A stretch of 64,000 nt of DNA from Eumeta japonica (Eukaryota > Arthropoda > Insecta > Lepidoptera > Psychidae). Shown here one piece after another: positions 1 to 11,520 of the stretch. The number at the start of each line of letters is the position of its first letter. Positions within the stretch are counted from its first letter, which is position 1. The translations under genes and the position numbers were made by a program. A model generated the notes under the pieces. That model was not told where the DNA came from, did no database searches, and saw nothing but the letters and a program-made list of their open reading frames with translations. Location: contig BGZK01000004.1 in assembly GCA_005406025.1 (NCBI GenBank), forward strand, positions 620,001 to 684,000. Reading direction: 5' to 3'.

Positions 1-608
1 TATATCCATGGATATAGAAGTGATTGGTTCTTTACGTTTCGAATGCCTCTTCCACATACCTTCATATAAATAATTATTTTGCCATTAATAACGTGTATTT
101 TAATTAATTCTTTATTTATTATTTTACTTTTGTAAATCTCAATTCCATTGTAAATAGAAAATTGAACTATTCATATTAGAAATGTCAGAAAATTTGGGAA
201 CCCACTTAATGTTCACAATTTTGTTATTGACGTGGAACGGTGACCCGGGTGTAAATCATCATCTACGATTTCTCAGCCAATTTGAAAATTCTTAAGCAAC
301 TCAAAAACACACGCACACGAAAATTCGTTACCATTCAGTTCTCTCAATAAATTGTGTTTCAATAGTAGATTTTCCTGCTTTTACAATTCATTGCTTTATT
401 ATTACATTTAACAATTCTTTCGGCGAAACACAAACACAACTCTAATGCGAAAAAAGGCTACTCCTATACTTACGTGTTTACAGAAGCGAGAAGTATTAAA
501 TTCGAAACAGAGGGCTTCACAATAAGTAGCTGTCGGTCTCTGGCATTTGGCGCATGCGTACATCTTTTATAACAGCGTCAGTATCGTATTTTTAGAGCGA
601 CACCTGAG
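1..608. other. AT-rich non-coding DNA, nothing recognised
   Basis: No open frame of useful length, RNA gene or repeat that I can identify. Composition is AT-rich like most of the window. Confidence 0.6.
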
Positions 609-660
609 TCATGTTATTGAATATTAAACACTTTTGTTTGTTTAATATTCAATAACATGA
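609..660. repeat. Perfect 21-bp inverted repeat (hairpin)
   Basis: The arms 609-629 and 640-660 are exact reverse complements (left arm TCATGTTATTGAATATTAAAC), separated by a 10-base loop. A 21-bp perfect match is well beyond chance for a local pairing even in AT-rich DNA. It could be a mini foldback element, a transposon terminus or a cruciform-forming site; nothing in the flanks decides this. Confidence 0.85.
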
Positions 661-1527
661 CAATAAATTTTAATTCACGAAATGAGTTACATCGTTAATA
701 TAATAAAAAGTACAAATTAATGTACAAATTATTTGTGTTCTAATTTTTGCACAAATTATTTGTAATCTATTTGTATATACGGTGGCATTTAAGACAACAA
801 CCCTTGTTGTCGACTTTAACCTGAATTTGGTTAGTGTGAAGAGCTTGATACATTATACCCGCAATCTAAAATATTATAAAACTGTAACTGTGACTGTATA
901 CATGTTTGTTCAAGTGTAATCTGAACATTACTGAACTGATTTTGATGAATCTTTTCGTGTTCAAAAGCATATACGTAATATTAAATATCGAGATACGTCT
1001 TATCTTGCTTCAACGATGGGCCCGGAGTTTTGGCAATAAAATTAATTTGTTATAACCAATATAATAATATATACAACCTAAATAAAGTGAGTATTTTAAA
1101 TGAATTTTTGTTAACTATTGACAGGTTGAATGAATGGGTTTAAGAGATCAGAATTAGAATTCAGAGTATGTTCTGCATTGGGACTAAGGTTGGGATTAAA
1201 ACCAGATTTTAGATGGAAGACGAGACCGAAATCAAAACCGTAAGTGGGACCAGGTTCGGAATCATTGCATGTGAGATTTTAATCGATATTTTGCCTATTT
1301 GGTAACTACTTCAAATGTGTAACGACCTCTTACTAAGGGTTGCTACGTTTTTGTACCAAATTAAATAATTGAGTATAAAGAAAAAGCATTTTTATTAAAA
1401 TATTTCGAACGAATATTTCAGGCTTTGAGAATAATAAGCTTATAAACATTGCGTTAGTATTATCTCTAGATCATTATTGTAACGGAATATAAAAAAAATT
1501 CGTGCGTGTACTTATGTACGCGCGTGA
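661..1527. other. AT-rich non-coding DNA
   Basis: No gene recognised. The only structure is the purine-rich tract at 1,135-1,262, listed separately. Open frames here are short and have no recognisable domain. Confidence 0.55.
1135..1262 (-). repeat. Degenerate GATTCC-type hexamer tract
   Basis: A purine-rich run of variants of GGAATC/GAATCA/GAGACC-like hexamers. It resembles the tracts at 6,830-6,965 (same strand sense) and 11,416-11,520, 30,880-31,220 and 61,440-61,500 (opposite sense, pyrimidine-rich). Such tracts form the core of a repeat family I associate with Lepidoptera; here no clear termini are seen. Confidence 0.5.
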
Positions 1528-2065
1528 GAAGTTATACTTCTTTGGCATCATTAAAAAATAATTTTTAATTGCATGCAAATAATTAATAACAATAAAATAA
1601 TAAAAGGACCGGTAAAGGATAGTAAACCTATTAATTAGAAACTCAATTATACAAATAATCTCAATTACATTGGAGCAGTTAAAAAAGTATATAAGCACAT
1701 TTTTTTTCACTAATATTTACGAATAGTAAATAATATTAATCAAAATAATCAATTTAAATCACTACTGATTATAATTTATTAGCACATATATAAATCGCAT
1801 TTGTAGGAAATTAAAACACGTGTTGTGAATGTAGAAACAAGAAACATGTGGATAAATATTATAAATATGAATACAGTGATCAGAGGCGACGAGCGTACCA
1901 TTATGCGCGACTGATAGAGGTTTCATTTCTGTTTTGTTGGTAGCCCTTAATGAGCGGTTTAGCGGTCAGCTTCCAACTGTTAATTTTGTGTTACACTGAT
2001 GCGCGCGCGTCTTAAAATTTCACTTTCATCATTTTTTCATGATGTGCCTAAAGAAGTATAACTTC
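1528..2065 (+). mobile_element. Non-autonomous TIR element, GAAGTTATACTTC termini
   Basis: The left end reads GAAGTTATACTTCTTTGGCA (from 1,528) and the right end is its inverted, slightly diverged copy (2,053-2,065 plus inner bases). About 30 bp of the termini match imperfectly. The same left flank (TACTTATGTACGCGCGTGAG) and the same right-end interior (AGCTTC..CTGTTAATTTTG, then TAAAATTTCACT) occur in the element at 23,854-24,913, so both ends are defined by a second copy. There is no transposase inside, so it would depend on an autonomous partner. Superfamily is not determined; the terminus itself is nearly palindromic. Confidence 0.7.
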
Positions 2066-2594
2066 AAAATGCGTCAAATGTATAAAAAGGACGCTTCGTT
2101 GTAAAAAGCGATGCAGCTTAGTTAACTTAAATAGTGTGCATATGACTTATGCATATAAGTCTTTTAAACAAAACGCTGTACATATTAATCGCAATTGTAA
2201 TAAAATTGATAATTGGTTAGAAACAGACATATTCTGCATGGGACTTTGTTTCATAATAAATAGTGATGATGTACACAAAAGTGTTTTCTGTCAAATAATG
2301 AAGTTCTCTCTGTAACTCTGTGAAATATTTGATGGGTTTGAAAATTCGTTATGAAAATTCTAATTTAGATAGAAAGGTAGTTGAGTGCTTTTAATGGATT
2401 GTAGGTTTTATTTTATTGTGCAGGTATTTTTGTTAACTGACACTAAAAATAAATATTTCACTTTTATAGTTTTAAAATCATCAGAATACGTGAGACAGAA
2501 AATGATAAGTACGAAAAGAAAATGGATTTGTTAATACACTATTTTACGGGTAGCTGGTTCATAAAAATTCAAATCAGAAAGAAGTCATTTTTAA
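2066..2594. other. AT-rich non-coding DNA, nothing recognised
   Basis: No gene, repeat copy or RNA recognised in this stretch. Confidence 0.5.
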
Positions 2595-3110
2595 GCTATT
2601 GCATAGCTTTTACGGCGGGCTTCGAGCGCGGCGACCGAATCAAGAAATTCCGTAACAAAAATTAAAGCTAACACCCCCCTCTCCGCCTACCATGTAGCTC
2701 GGCCGAGCGTTCGCTTGACGTATATGTATATGGTACGACTGTACGGAGCTGGCACGGATCGAGACGAGCTGCTCCGAAATCGGACGAATACGTAAGCAGC
2801 TGTTTGTGAGAAAGTATATAGGTGTATAGGTATCTATCAGATCTTTATAATGCCACACTCATCGTAAGTATACATATAGGTATATATGTACACATAGGTG
2901 TACCTATGTAAAACAGTGAATAGCAGTTGCTGGTGAATAGCTATACGCGAAAAATTTGTGTATAAAGTGTTTTAAATATGAACAAACAAAGTGCATTTAT
3001 TAATGAAGAAAGTGATGAAAAACTTGAAATAATATCAAAGAAAAAAAAAACTGCATAAATAAAAAAATAATTATAATTGCATAAGTTGATAAAAAATGCT
3101 ATGCAATAGC
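2595..3110 (+). mobile_element. Candidate short element with GCTATTGCATAGC termini
   Basis: GCTATTGCATAGC at 2,595-2,607 recurs in inverted orientation at 3,098-3,110, bracketing about 500 bp. The left interior (GGCGGGCTTCGAGCGCGGCG, then a CACCCCCCTCTCC run) and the right flank (CCCCGAGTGCCACACG) both resemble a repeat I have seen often in lepidopteran sequence. No coding capacity. The termini are short, so the boundaries are tentative; an alternative is a SINE-like unit carrying short palindromes. Confidence 0.5.
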
Positions 3111-4020
3111 ATTACCGCACCAGTCCCCGAGTGCCACACGTTTAATTTCTAATTAAATATTAATGAAATATGATAGTAAATCTATTAAAGCTTTTGCCAT
3201 GAGTTCAAATTTATCAATTTATATTGATAATATTTTTAAACTATGAAAGATCCTCTAAAATACATCACATACTTAGGGGTAACCAGAAAACAAAAGAAGT
3301 GTATAAATGATATATACATTCGAAACTAGTTTCACCCATTTAAGCGATACTAATTTCACAAATGTGAAAATGTCGTATGGCGTTACGAGAAAAAGATTTT
3401 ACTTTTCAAAGCCGCATTGTTTGCAGCTTTACATTATATGAAAAAATACAATGATACCATAAAGGAATACGATGTTTTTTACGCGCTGTTAAGGGTTGAT
3501 TTCGGGCTTTCGTTCAACGAGGTCGGAATATCGGAGACCACGAGGGTGAATATAATTTCCGAATCTCCATACAGAAGGATCCTGTATGTTGTGGATGAGA
3601 CTTCTTGCTTTTTCTTCTAGCTGAGATGGGTAAATAATACTTGGGTGAATTTTAACAAAAATATTTCAGTAGTAGATTACGGACATGAATAATCGATGCG
3701 AATATAATATACGTATGTATTGACGAGATTTGCGTACTCAAGAGTGTATTAATTTATAGAATTGAAATGAAACACACAAAATAGTTGAATAATTACCACT
3801 TCATGCATTTTGCTATATTCTGGATTTATCTGTTTATGCGTGCTTAGCAGTGGTTGATTTTTATTTTGGTGGTCCGGTTGATGAAAATATTTGTTTATGT
3901 GGATGGAAACAATTGTATATTATCATTTGATATATAACAAGTTATAGAAACGTCTTGGAATTTTTAAGCTTGTGGTGATTGTACATATTTTAGTGCAGTA
4001 TTTAGTGGGTCGTTCGAATC
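3111..4020. other. AT-rich DNA with one unrecognised 67-codon open frame
   Basis: The frame at 3,417-3,620 (+) is open upstream too and begins after TTTGCAG, an acceptor-like site. Its amino-acid mix is protein-like (acidic and aromatic residues spread evenly), but no domain is recognised. It may be a decayed transposon piece, a stray exon or chance. Confidence 0.35.
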
Positions 4021-4173
4021 GGCCATTAGTATAATATTGGCCAATAGTGTAATATGCGTCAGTAGTGTAATATCGGTCAATAATGCAATATCGGTCAGAA
4101 GTGTAAAATCGGTCAGTAGTGTATCGGCCTACTGGCCGATATTACTACTACTACTACTACTGTGTAATATCGG
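4021..4173 (+). repeat. 18-bp minisatellite (GGTCAGTAGTGTAATATC) with inverted tail
   Basis: Six consecutive units of 15-19 bp at 4,021, 4,039, 4,058, 4,075, 4,093 and 4,111 share the pattern GGTCAGTAGTGTAATATC. They are followed by GGCCTACTGGCCGATATTAC, which reads partly as the reverse complement of the unit, then a short CTA run and a last TGTGTAATATCGG. Confidence 0.85.
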
Positions 4174-5549
4174 GTTGCCCTAAATTTGAATACGAAATTG
4201 TGCTTTAGCGGGTTAAAAGCCGTATGTATGTACGTACACACGTCTACAGGATTTTTTGAACTGTGTGGCACTTAAGGCACGTATAGCATCGACTGTCGAA
4301 ATCTTCAAAGGCCCATCAAGGCATCAAAGGCTTCGAGGGTCTAGAACTTGTGACGTGTAACGCGTCTCTTGTATTTTTGGCCTCAGAGAACGCTTTTAAA
4401 TACAAGAATGCTTCGCCGTAAAGAGGTTGTGTAATGCGGTTAAACATTGCTCTTGTAACATTACTTCCTGATAGCGTCACTTATGATTGTTAAATAAGTA
4501 ACAAAAATATATTTTATTTGACTTGCACACCAAATTACAGACGCATTTGCAAATTCTTACCTCAGACGGTGATATTTGTGTTTTTATTTCAAATATCCTA
4601 CTGGGTATTGTTTTAAGCCAATATCGCAAAAAAAATCCATTTCCTTTGCGGTTCGAATTGACAAAATAAGCACATGTTTTGAAAAAAAAAGTAAAATGAT
4701 GGTATAAATACATGTCTTGTTTAGGCCCGGGCGAACGATTGTCTCTTACTAATATAAAACCAATTAGATTAAAATATTCATATAGCGATTTCGTTAAAAA
4801 ACAACCTATGAAAACAAACTCGGTGTTTGTTCAAATGTCAGGGATGGCTTAAAGCGACGGCAACGAGGAACCCTAAGAGCTTCGCAACTCCCACTGTCAG
4901 TCACACGTGCGCCCGCCGGCGGATGTGCACGGCCTGCCTTTCGCGTCGCCGTATATAAAGAATAAAGCCTTCGGCTATATAACAACTGAATAATAAACTT
5001 ATGGTGATTGAACTTGATAAAATGTAAGCTTAGGTGATTTATTTATTAAAATATAATAATAGAAAAAAATCTAAAAATGTAAAAATACATTTTGACATAA
5101 TTTTCAATGAATTTATTTATATTTACTATTTTCAAGGTTGTTACAAAATTTTGGATTAAATTATAGATAGTTTTTCTAAGATACCGATTCGAATCTAGAT
5201 AATTGTAATTTCACTACAGTAACACTTTGTTACAGAGGAGTCCGCTTAGCAGTTAGAATTATCAGGGTGAATAAGAAAATTTACAAGTGTTCTTACTCAT
5301 GTCCCTCTTACTTAATAGTTGTCTCGTCTAATTTAAGGGTATATTACATACTGCTGGATTCTTTTCTATGTTTGTTTGTAAATTTCGTTCGCGCCTCACA
5401 TTAAAGCTTGGGTTAATCAAGTACAGTAACCAAATATTGTACAATAAAAATGTCATAGCCTCTAAGTAAGATATCTACATAGGAATATACTAAAGCGATG
5501 TCAAGTCATACATAGTGACGGTCAGATAATGTCGCTAGGATTATATACC
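4174..5549. other. Non-coding DNA with a CpG-rich patch
   Basis: Mostly AT-rich. A GC/CpG-rich patch at about 4,850-4,965 stands out (CGCCCGCCGGCGG, TTTCGCGTCGCCG) and ends in TATATAAAG. It has no open frame of note. No gene recognised. Confidence 0.5.
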
Positions 5550-5771
5550 AGCTTCTGTCCGCGGTTAAGACCACTTGAACGTAGAAGGAACTCCTTCAAT
5601 TTCTACTTCAATGATCTCGGTTTCAAACTCAATCCCGATAACGGTCGCGATCTCCATATCTGTCATTACATTGATTACAGGTTCAGCGATATAATGTACG
5701 TACTTAATGAAAATAGAATCATAAAAGATGATTGAAGCGATTTAAGTCCACGCGGACGAAGTTGTGTGGCT
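5550..5771 (+). mobile_element. Short element, AGCT/CCGCG termini with hexamer core
   Basis: The left end AGCTTCTGTCCGCGG and the right end CGCGGACGAAGTTGTGTGGCT are an imperfect inverted pair of the lepidopteran AGCTGT-CCGCG type. The core between them holds GATCTCGG, CAATCCCGATAACGGTCGCG and similar hexamer-like steps, as in the element at 30,825-31,246. A 68-codon frame across it is incidental. Confidence 0.5.
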
Positions 5772-6639
5772 CGAACTATTACTTAGAACTAGTGTTTACA
5801 ATGTATGATGCCTTCGTTACACTTATACCTATCTGTGAATACAGGACACACGCTTAGAAACAAAAATGAAATTTGCGGTGGCATTACCACCGCTACGTAG
5901 CTGCGCTAGGAAATATCCTAGGTTATTTGCTGTACGCAAATATATACCAAAACCTCGCCGGATGATATACTTTACATGAAAAACTTAATGCGAATCGAAT
6001 ACATGGTACTTAAGCACATAAACGGATGAACAAATAGATATATGTTGGGTTTTATAATAAATATATATATAGGGATATAAAAGTTTGTTACGGTGTTTGG
6101 ATGTGCGTGACTCAGTCAGTCGTAAAGATCTGAACGGATTTAGATGATATTTTAATAATAATAATAATGATTAACAACATATATTTATCATCACAATGAT
6201 AGCACCATCTGATTCAAAACAAACAAACGAGGCGTGTACTACGTGTCTCAGATAGTCGATAAAGTGCTTAAGTACTTTTTTATTTGTAAATACATACACA
6301 TAATACATATGAACATATACACTCAAGACAAGCAATTTTCAATAAATAATTGTTTATTCTCTGAGAATCGAAACAACAGCCCAGCGCGTCGTGTAGGCTC
6401 ACTATCCACTCTGCCAAACAGGCAGTCGAAGTTTTGATTTGGCGCACTAATGCATAGTATTGTGGTCCGGATTAGGAAAAAACGTGCTTTTTATCCCAGT
6501 AATATGTTACTGAAAAACAATTTGATAGGGATAGTAATTGAAAGCGGAACTATAATCAGGATCGAGGATGAGATCGAAATAGATGAGGAATAAGGACACA
6601 AATGTCAACTAACTTTTGCCACTGTTATGTTTCGTCCAG
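5772..6639. other. AT-rich non-coding DNA
   Basis: No gene recognised. A short GA-rich hexamer-like tract occurs at about 6,530-6,600, just before the next repeat. Confidence 0.5.
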
Positions 6640-6800
6640 TGAGCTAGAGTTCCGGTAGCCCACTACCCATTCCATCTGCTCACTCCTTTCTCCATTAGAT
6701 ATGCTATTCCTACCTAATAGGTCAGCAACGCACCGGCGTATACTCAGAGGTTGTGAATGTCCATGGGCGGCTGTGAACAATTATTCTATCTGGTGGCTCG
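6640..6800 (+). repeat. Lepidopteran interspersed repeat, GTCCATGGGCGG core (copy 1)
   Basis: Contains CAGCAACGCACCGGCG, then GAATGTCCATGGGCGGCTGT, then TCTGGTGGCTCGC. This order matches the copies at 40,495-40,605 and 59,035-59,135, and I recognise the GGCAACGCAC...GTCCATGGGCGG arrangement as a very common lepidopteran repeat of uncertain class. The 150-codon frame starting at 6,701 runs through this repeat and the hexamer tract after it, so I do not regard it as a gene. Confidence 0.75.
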
Positions 6801-6829
6801 CATACTGGTTTACCTGCGAAATTGCTGTA

Positions 6830-6965
6830 AAAGAAGAATCAGGATTTAACTTAGAATCACAATCGAGAATGGGACCAGGGTCGAAATGGAAAACAAGACC
6901 AAGGTCGGAATCGACGCTAGGCACGAAACTAAAATCGAGAATAAGGATAGGAATTACGATCGCTC
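6830..6965 (-). repeat. Degenerate hexamer tract (GAATCG/GGACCA type)
   Basis: A run of GAATCA, GAATCG, GGGACCAGGGTCG, AAGACCAAGGTCGG, GAATCG, AATCGAGAATAAGG-like steps. Same family as 1,135-1,262 and, in the other orientation, 30,880-31,220. The even hexamer rhythm keeps frames open by composition alone. Confidence 0.6.
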
Positions 6966-7413
6966 CATACAAAAGGCGCGTGGAACATTATATATGTTTA
7001 CATAGTTGGGCAGGCAGTCGCCCGCTCCAATCTCAAATTTACTTAGGCTTAAGTCAATATTTGTTATCACACTATGGAACTGATCAGTTTATCCATTTTA
7101 AAGTGACCTCGGAACAACAAATATCACTAAGATTTAGTGACCGATTACGTTAAGTATCAGGCTTGTATAAAATACATTTATTCTTTCCATTCTATCTATT
7201 CACTTAAATTAATACGAGTACTTAAGTACTTAGTTGTTTTCACATTCCAGAGAGTTTATCTATGTAAGATAAATATGTTATATAATTTAACTATATTTAT
7301 ATATCTACTTACTATTATTTTTCGCAATCTATGAAAAATGCCGTTGTGGGCAAGGGCAGGTTAAAATATCAGTAAAACCGCATTTCACAACATACTATTA
7401 ATTTTATAAAACG
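6966..7413. other. AT-rich non-coding DNA, nothing recognised
   Basis: No gene or repeat recognised. Confidence 0.5.
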
Positions 7414-7515
7414 AGAGGGCGGTGTTCATCATTATTTGTGTACCGAACAGCGATTGTTCTGAATTTATATAGTCGAATTAACTCCGCAGAACAAATTGCT
7501 GTGCTCCCGCCCTCT
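7414..7515. repeat. Imperfect two-stage hairpin, about 100 bp
   Basis: The outer arms AGAGGGCGG (7,414-7,422) and CCGCCCTCT (7,507-7,515) are exact reverse complements. The inner arms, 7,445-7,461 and 7,487-7,504, pair with about two mismatches and one extra base. A 22-base bulge separates the two stems on the left side only. It may be a small transposon remnant or a structured transcript element. Confidence 0.6.
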
Positions 7516-8622
7516 AGCGAGCCGCCTTGTAAACAACCCTTATTATTAGGGTTGGGAAACATTTGTTTTACAAGTTGAGGATATTAATGAAAATGTAGTT
7601 TAAAACTGGTATTCAAAGTTATACTTTGTTTTCTAGAATTTTAGAAATAACTTACGTTGCTAATAAGAAGTAAACATCGAAATAACAAAATTTATTCAAA
7701 TAAATCTATTCTGTAGGTGCATTACGTAACACAAGCCATAATGGTCATAACGTAGCTAGGACCTTAAGTGAGACATCTCTATTGTTAAAGTTAGCACCTA
7801 AATAGTAGGTCATAAGCTATACTATCATATCTGTTTTTTATACGAGTAGCAATTTTCAGAAAGATTCGCTTCATTCTTCCAAGGCTTTCAGTTGAAACGT
7901 GTTATTATGAACTTAATTCATTGTATGAAAAAATAATTTGATCGTACAACAATGAATGCTTATTTATAATAGGTGGTAATGTTAATGTTGGAAAGAATTC
8001 GTTGATGACGTATTTCAAGTGCGATTACCTATGAGATAAATCTTTTTTGATTTTATTTGATTTTGATTTGGAGAACTTCTAAATATTATGGAATATGTTA
8101 CAAAACTTACTCTAATATTTTACTAACAATCAATTCTCTTTTAAAGTTGCTATTTAAGAATTGATTGCCCCCAATTTATTGAAATGTAAAAGGGAAAGAA
8201 TTTGGAATATAATTATTTTTGTAATTTTGTAAATAAATATTTCTGGATGTAAATGTATTCGCAAAACAAATACTGTTACTAAAGTCAAATCATAATTTTG
8301 GTGATAATGATTTTTATATTACCAAAAGCTTTAACAAAGGCATGAAATTTATTTAATAAGTACATATCAAGCAATTTTAATTATATTTTACTTAATAATT
8401 CTGGTGCAGCAGTGACGATACATACTTTTCAGAAAGAAACATGTTATCTTGGAACGCAGATAATGTATTCTTGACCAGAGTGTGTAATAACATAAAAAAG
8501 AATTACAGTTATTAAATATTATGTCATCAAGATGATAATTTTGCCGAATCAAACCAAGAAACTTTTTTTACATCGTATTGAACACAAACTAGGGCCACTT
8601 TCGATATATGCTTTTTGTCCAG
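7516..8622. other. AT-rich non-coding DNA, nothing recognised
   Basis: No gene, RNA or repeat family member recognised. Confidence 0.5.
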
Positions 8623-8648
8623 TATATATATATATATATATATATATA
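8623..8648. repeat. (TA)13 microsatellite
   Basis: Thirteen uninterrupted TA units. Short open frames on both strands that read as alternating Tyr-Ile are artefacts of this tract. Confidence 0.95.
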
Positions 8649-9665
8649 CGGACACATTTATTAAATATGCCCAAATTTGAGGATGAACAATTCTTTTGCT
8701 ACCATATCGTGTTACAACCCTATCAATTATTTTAATATAACGACGCTTTATTACGCCTAATTCAATTAAAAACAAATCAACGATATTTAGGTACATTAAA
8801 GGATTCTACCTATTCGTTCGTTTGTAGACGCAGGGTTCAAAGGGAACAGTAATAATCGTTAATGTTTTCTCTTAATCGTAGATTAATTTTGGGCTATCTA
8901 ATGTAAGAAGAATTAGTGATGCCGTTATAAAAGAAGCATAAACACTATTTATAATTAATTATTCGCGCGTGGTTTTAATGGAGTTTTGTGTTATGTATAA
9001 ATGTGTGGAAAATCAATAGCGAATAATGGTAGATACCAGTAGTGTTTAATAGAATATAACCTTTAGAAACATATATGTTAGTGTAATTTTTTTTGAATTA
9101 CGCAGTTGCCATATTTGTAATTACAATATAGGTAGAATACGATCACATAAAATTAACAAATAGTTGGGTAGGTGCAAGGTATTTATTATTTTTTATTATA
9201 GAAAGCTGAAGTGTAGTGGAATGTCAAATAGTAGGTGTTTGTACTTTTGAAATGTCAAATAACTGACATGATTTGACGACGGTTATATCTATATCATCTT
9301 TATCACTATATCGCCAGAAAAAGTAAATTTTTTCACCAATTTTCTTGTATAAGGACCACATTACAGCTTATTGTCTAGACTGATTCCCTGGTATTAAGAT
9401 GGTGCTAGATTGATTTTTTTATATTCTAAAATGAAGTATTAATCCTTCCTATTACCGAGTAAAGCATTTTATCCTGTTAGATTATTGAGTTGGATCGATA
9501 CGGCGACCTTTCACTCCTACCGTGCACAGAGGGTAGTTCGTTTTTAGAGAAGGGCATAACCAGCGGTCAAACGAAAAGGGTGTCGAACATTATAATCGTG
9601 CTTTACGTCTGAACGACAATCAATCATAAGATACAAACGTGTTTTAATCTTTTTGGTAAGTTATG
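8649..9665. other. AT-rich non-coding DNA, nothing recognised
   Basis: No feature recognised. Confidence 0.5.
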
Positions 9666-9714
9666 GAGAAGAGAGAGAGAGAGAGAAAGAGAGAGACTGG
9701 TGTGTGTGTGTGTC
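9666..9714 (+). repeat. Compound (GA)n-(TG)n microsatellite
   Basis: GA repeats with one interruption (about 9,669-9,695), a short break, then a TG run (about 9,699-9,712). Confidence 0.9.
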
Positions 9715-10534
9715 AGATTTGAAAATCACCCCACTTCTGAGCATTACTTACCCACAATCCGGACTAAGAAAGAGTCTTCAAGGCCCACCGTGCTGATGTG
9801 CTGATTCAGGGTGGGTCGGGGGCTGCCAAAGACCGTTGTCCCTGTTTGTTAACCTCAAATATAAATATATAATTTTTTGATGTGGAACATCTATAGGCGC
9901 GTCAGCGTGGGACGATTGAGTGGCTGATGCGTGGTGTTCGCGAAGCGTGATGTTACACGAGCGATAAAGATATACATTAACAAATAAGTATGCTGTACAG
10001 GAGAGACTTACAAATGAGAGACCAAAGGGAATTGAATATATATTTATAAATGTCTATGTAGTTTTTTGTAAATAAATTAATGATATTTTTAAACAAAGTT
10101 TTGTTTTATTACTCAAATTTTCCATTTTTTTTATGTTATTGTTATACTTTGACTTTGTTATCCCTAAAATAAAGTTTGATATTAATTCGTTATTTAATTT
10201 ATTTCATTGGTTTGTTTAACATATTATATAAAATGTTTTAAAAGAATTTATTATTGTTGTTTTATTTATTTTATCGTCACCCTGTTGTGATTTATTATTA
10301 TTAAAATTAATAAAATGGACTTAAAATTATTTATTTTCATTACTAATTATTAGATAGAATTCCTAAAAGAATTCGAATCAATGATATATTATTAAACCGA
10401 AATTATACTTTCTATTTGTAAAAATAAATTCTAATATTAATTTAAATGTTTCACATCTTTTGTTTCAATTATTTGTTAATCATATCATTAAATGCACGAT
10501 AACACAGTTATTTAGAAATTTATTTTATAATGGA
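9715..10534. other. AT-rich non-coding DNA
   Basis: Holds a small inverted pair around 9,780-9,820 (GCCCACC ... GGTGGGT) and long AT-rich tracts from 10,020 on. No gene recognised. Confidence 0.5.
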
Positions 10535-10806
10535 TATAATTATTGGATATTTTTATTAATTTATGGACTTGGTTTGGTATAATAATTATAATACTTTTAG
10601 GTACACGTCATGCTTATCTAACTATTTGTAACTATGCTGTTCAGAATCTCCTGATGAAGTTGGAAACGAACCAACTAATTGAAGTTTCTTGTATAAATAA
10701 CAACTACTCGTTTGTCCAAGTTCCCGATATCACTCATTGATTTGTCACCAAAGTAACTATAACTTCCGGGACTGGGTTCTACGTGCCCTTCGAACCAAGA
10801 AACCAG
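10535..10806 (+). pseudogene. Possible 3' coding remnant of an LTR retroelement
   Basis: A 65-codon frame (10,543-10,740) opens with a hydrophobic run (WTWFGIIIIILLG) that looks like a membrane segment and ends VPDITH-stop. About 25 bases later another frame reads GTGFYVPFEPRNQWFDL before a stop. It is immediately followed by a polypurine run and a TG-starting segment (see next entry), the usual order at the 3' end of an LTR element. I do not recognise the protein. A membrane segment just upstream of an LTR would fit an envelope-like tail, but this is speculation and chance is possible. Confidence 0.25.
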
Positions 10807-10839
10807 TGGTTTGATTTGACTTAAGTTAAAAGGGAGGGA

Positions 10840-11410
10840 TGTTCTTAAACGATGTTATAAGTTTTTCAGCCGGTTTCGCTGCGACGTGAGATTTAGATGA
10901 GACGCTGTAGTTGCTAGTTGTTTGGTGTTGCGAGTTGTTTGAGACAGATGGCCCTACAACGTGGCGCGGCGGGCGGTTGGAGTGGGTTGGATTTCTTGTT
11001 AGGCTAGGATAGGTGCGTGCGGCGTTAGTGTTTAGAGTAATGCCACCACTTAGAGGATTGATATCCAGATATCGATATAGATTTGAAACAAAAATATTTT
11101 TATGCCGTTTTTTCTTGGAAGTGAGTGCACGTTCAAGATATAGGGCCACGACCGTAGGGCCGAAATAGTTGGAGACTAGATAGGTGGTAGGTTGTCTGTG
11201 GCTCTGTTTGGGCGGGCTGGGTGAACCGTTCACTTTTATGTACTCAAGTCGCTTGACACTGTAGAGTATTATTGTATTCGCTCGGTCCTCACGTGATTTC
11301 AGTGATTTCCGGCAACGATGTGCATTTGTAATATTATATGCTAGCAGCTTTCGACCGCAGTTTCGGTCACGTGGATGTGGAATTCATTAATTCCTACATC
11401 TTTTGTATTG
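10840..11410 (+). mobile_element. Candidate long terminal repeat remnant
   Basis: AAAAGGGAGGGA (10,828-10,839) looks like a polypurine tract and is followed directly by TGTTCTTAAA, a typical LTR start. The segment is less AT-rich than its neighbours. A primer-site-like TGGCGCCCG occurs at 11,416-11,424. The second LTR and target duplication were not found, and a primer site downstream of a 3' LTR would be odd unless the copy is rearranged. A 135-codon frame on the minus strand (10,826-11,233) lies antisense to it and has no recognisable domain. Confidence 0.3.
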
Positions 11411-11415
11411 TCCGA

Positions 11416-11520
11416 TGGCGCCCGATGTTATTACCGATTCTGTTTTAAGTCCCGTTACCGATTTTGATTCTAATTTCGCTTTCGATCATTATTCCGGTTC
11501 TGTTGAAATATATTTAGTTG
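11416..11520 (+). repeat. Degenerate GATTCC-type hexamer tract
   Basis: Successive CCGATT, CTGTTT, TCCCGT, TACCGATT, GATTCT, TTCGAT, TTCCGG steps. Same family and orientation as the core of 30,825-31,246. Confidence 0.55.

Noticed and set aside
6701..7153. 150-codon frame, the longest non-transposon-looking frame in the first 20 kb
   Set aside because: It runs through a common interspersed repeat and a hexamer tract; no domain, and its composition follows the repeat.
10826..11233. 135-codon minus-strand frame
   Set aside because: Antisense to a possible LTR remnant, low-complexity Ser/Asn/Pro content, no domain.
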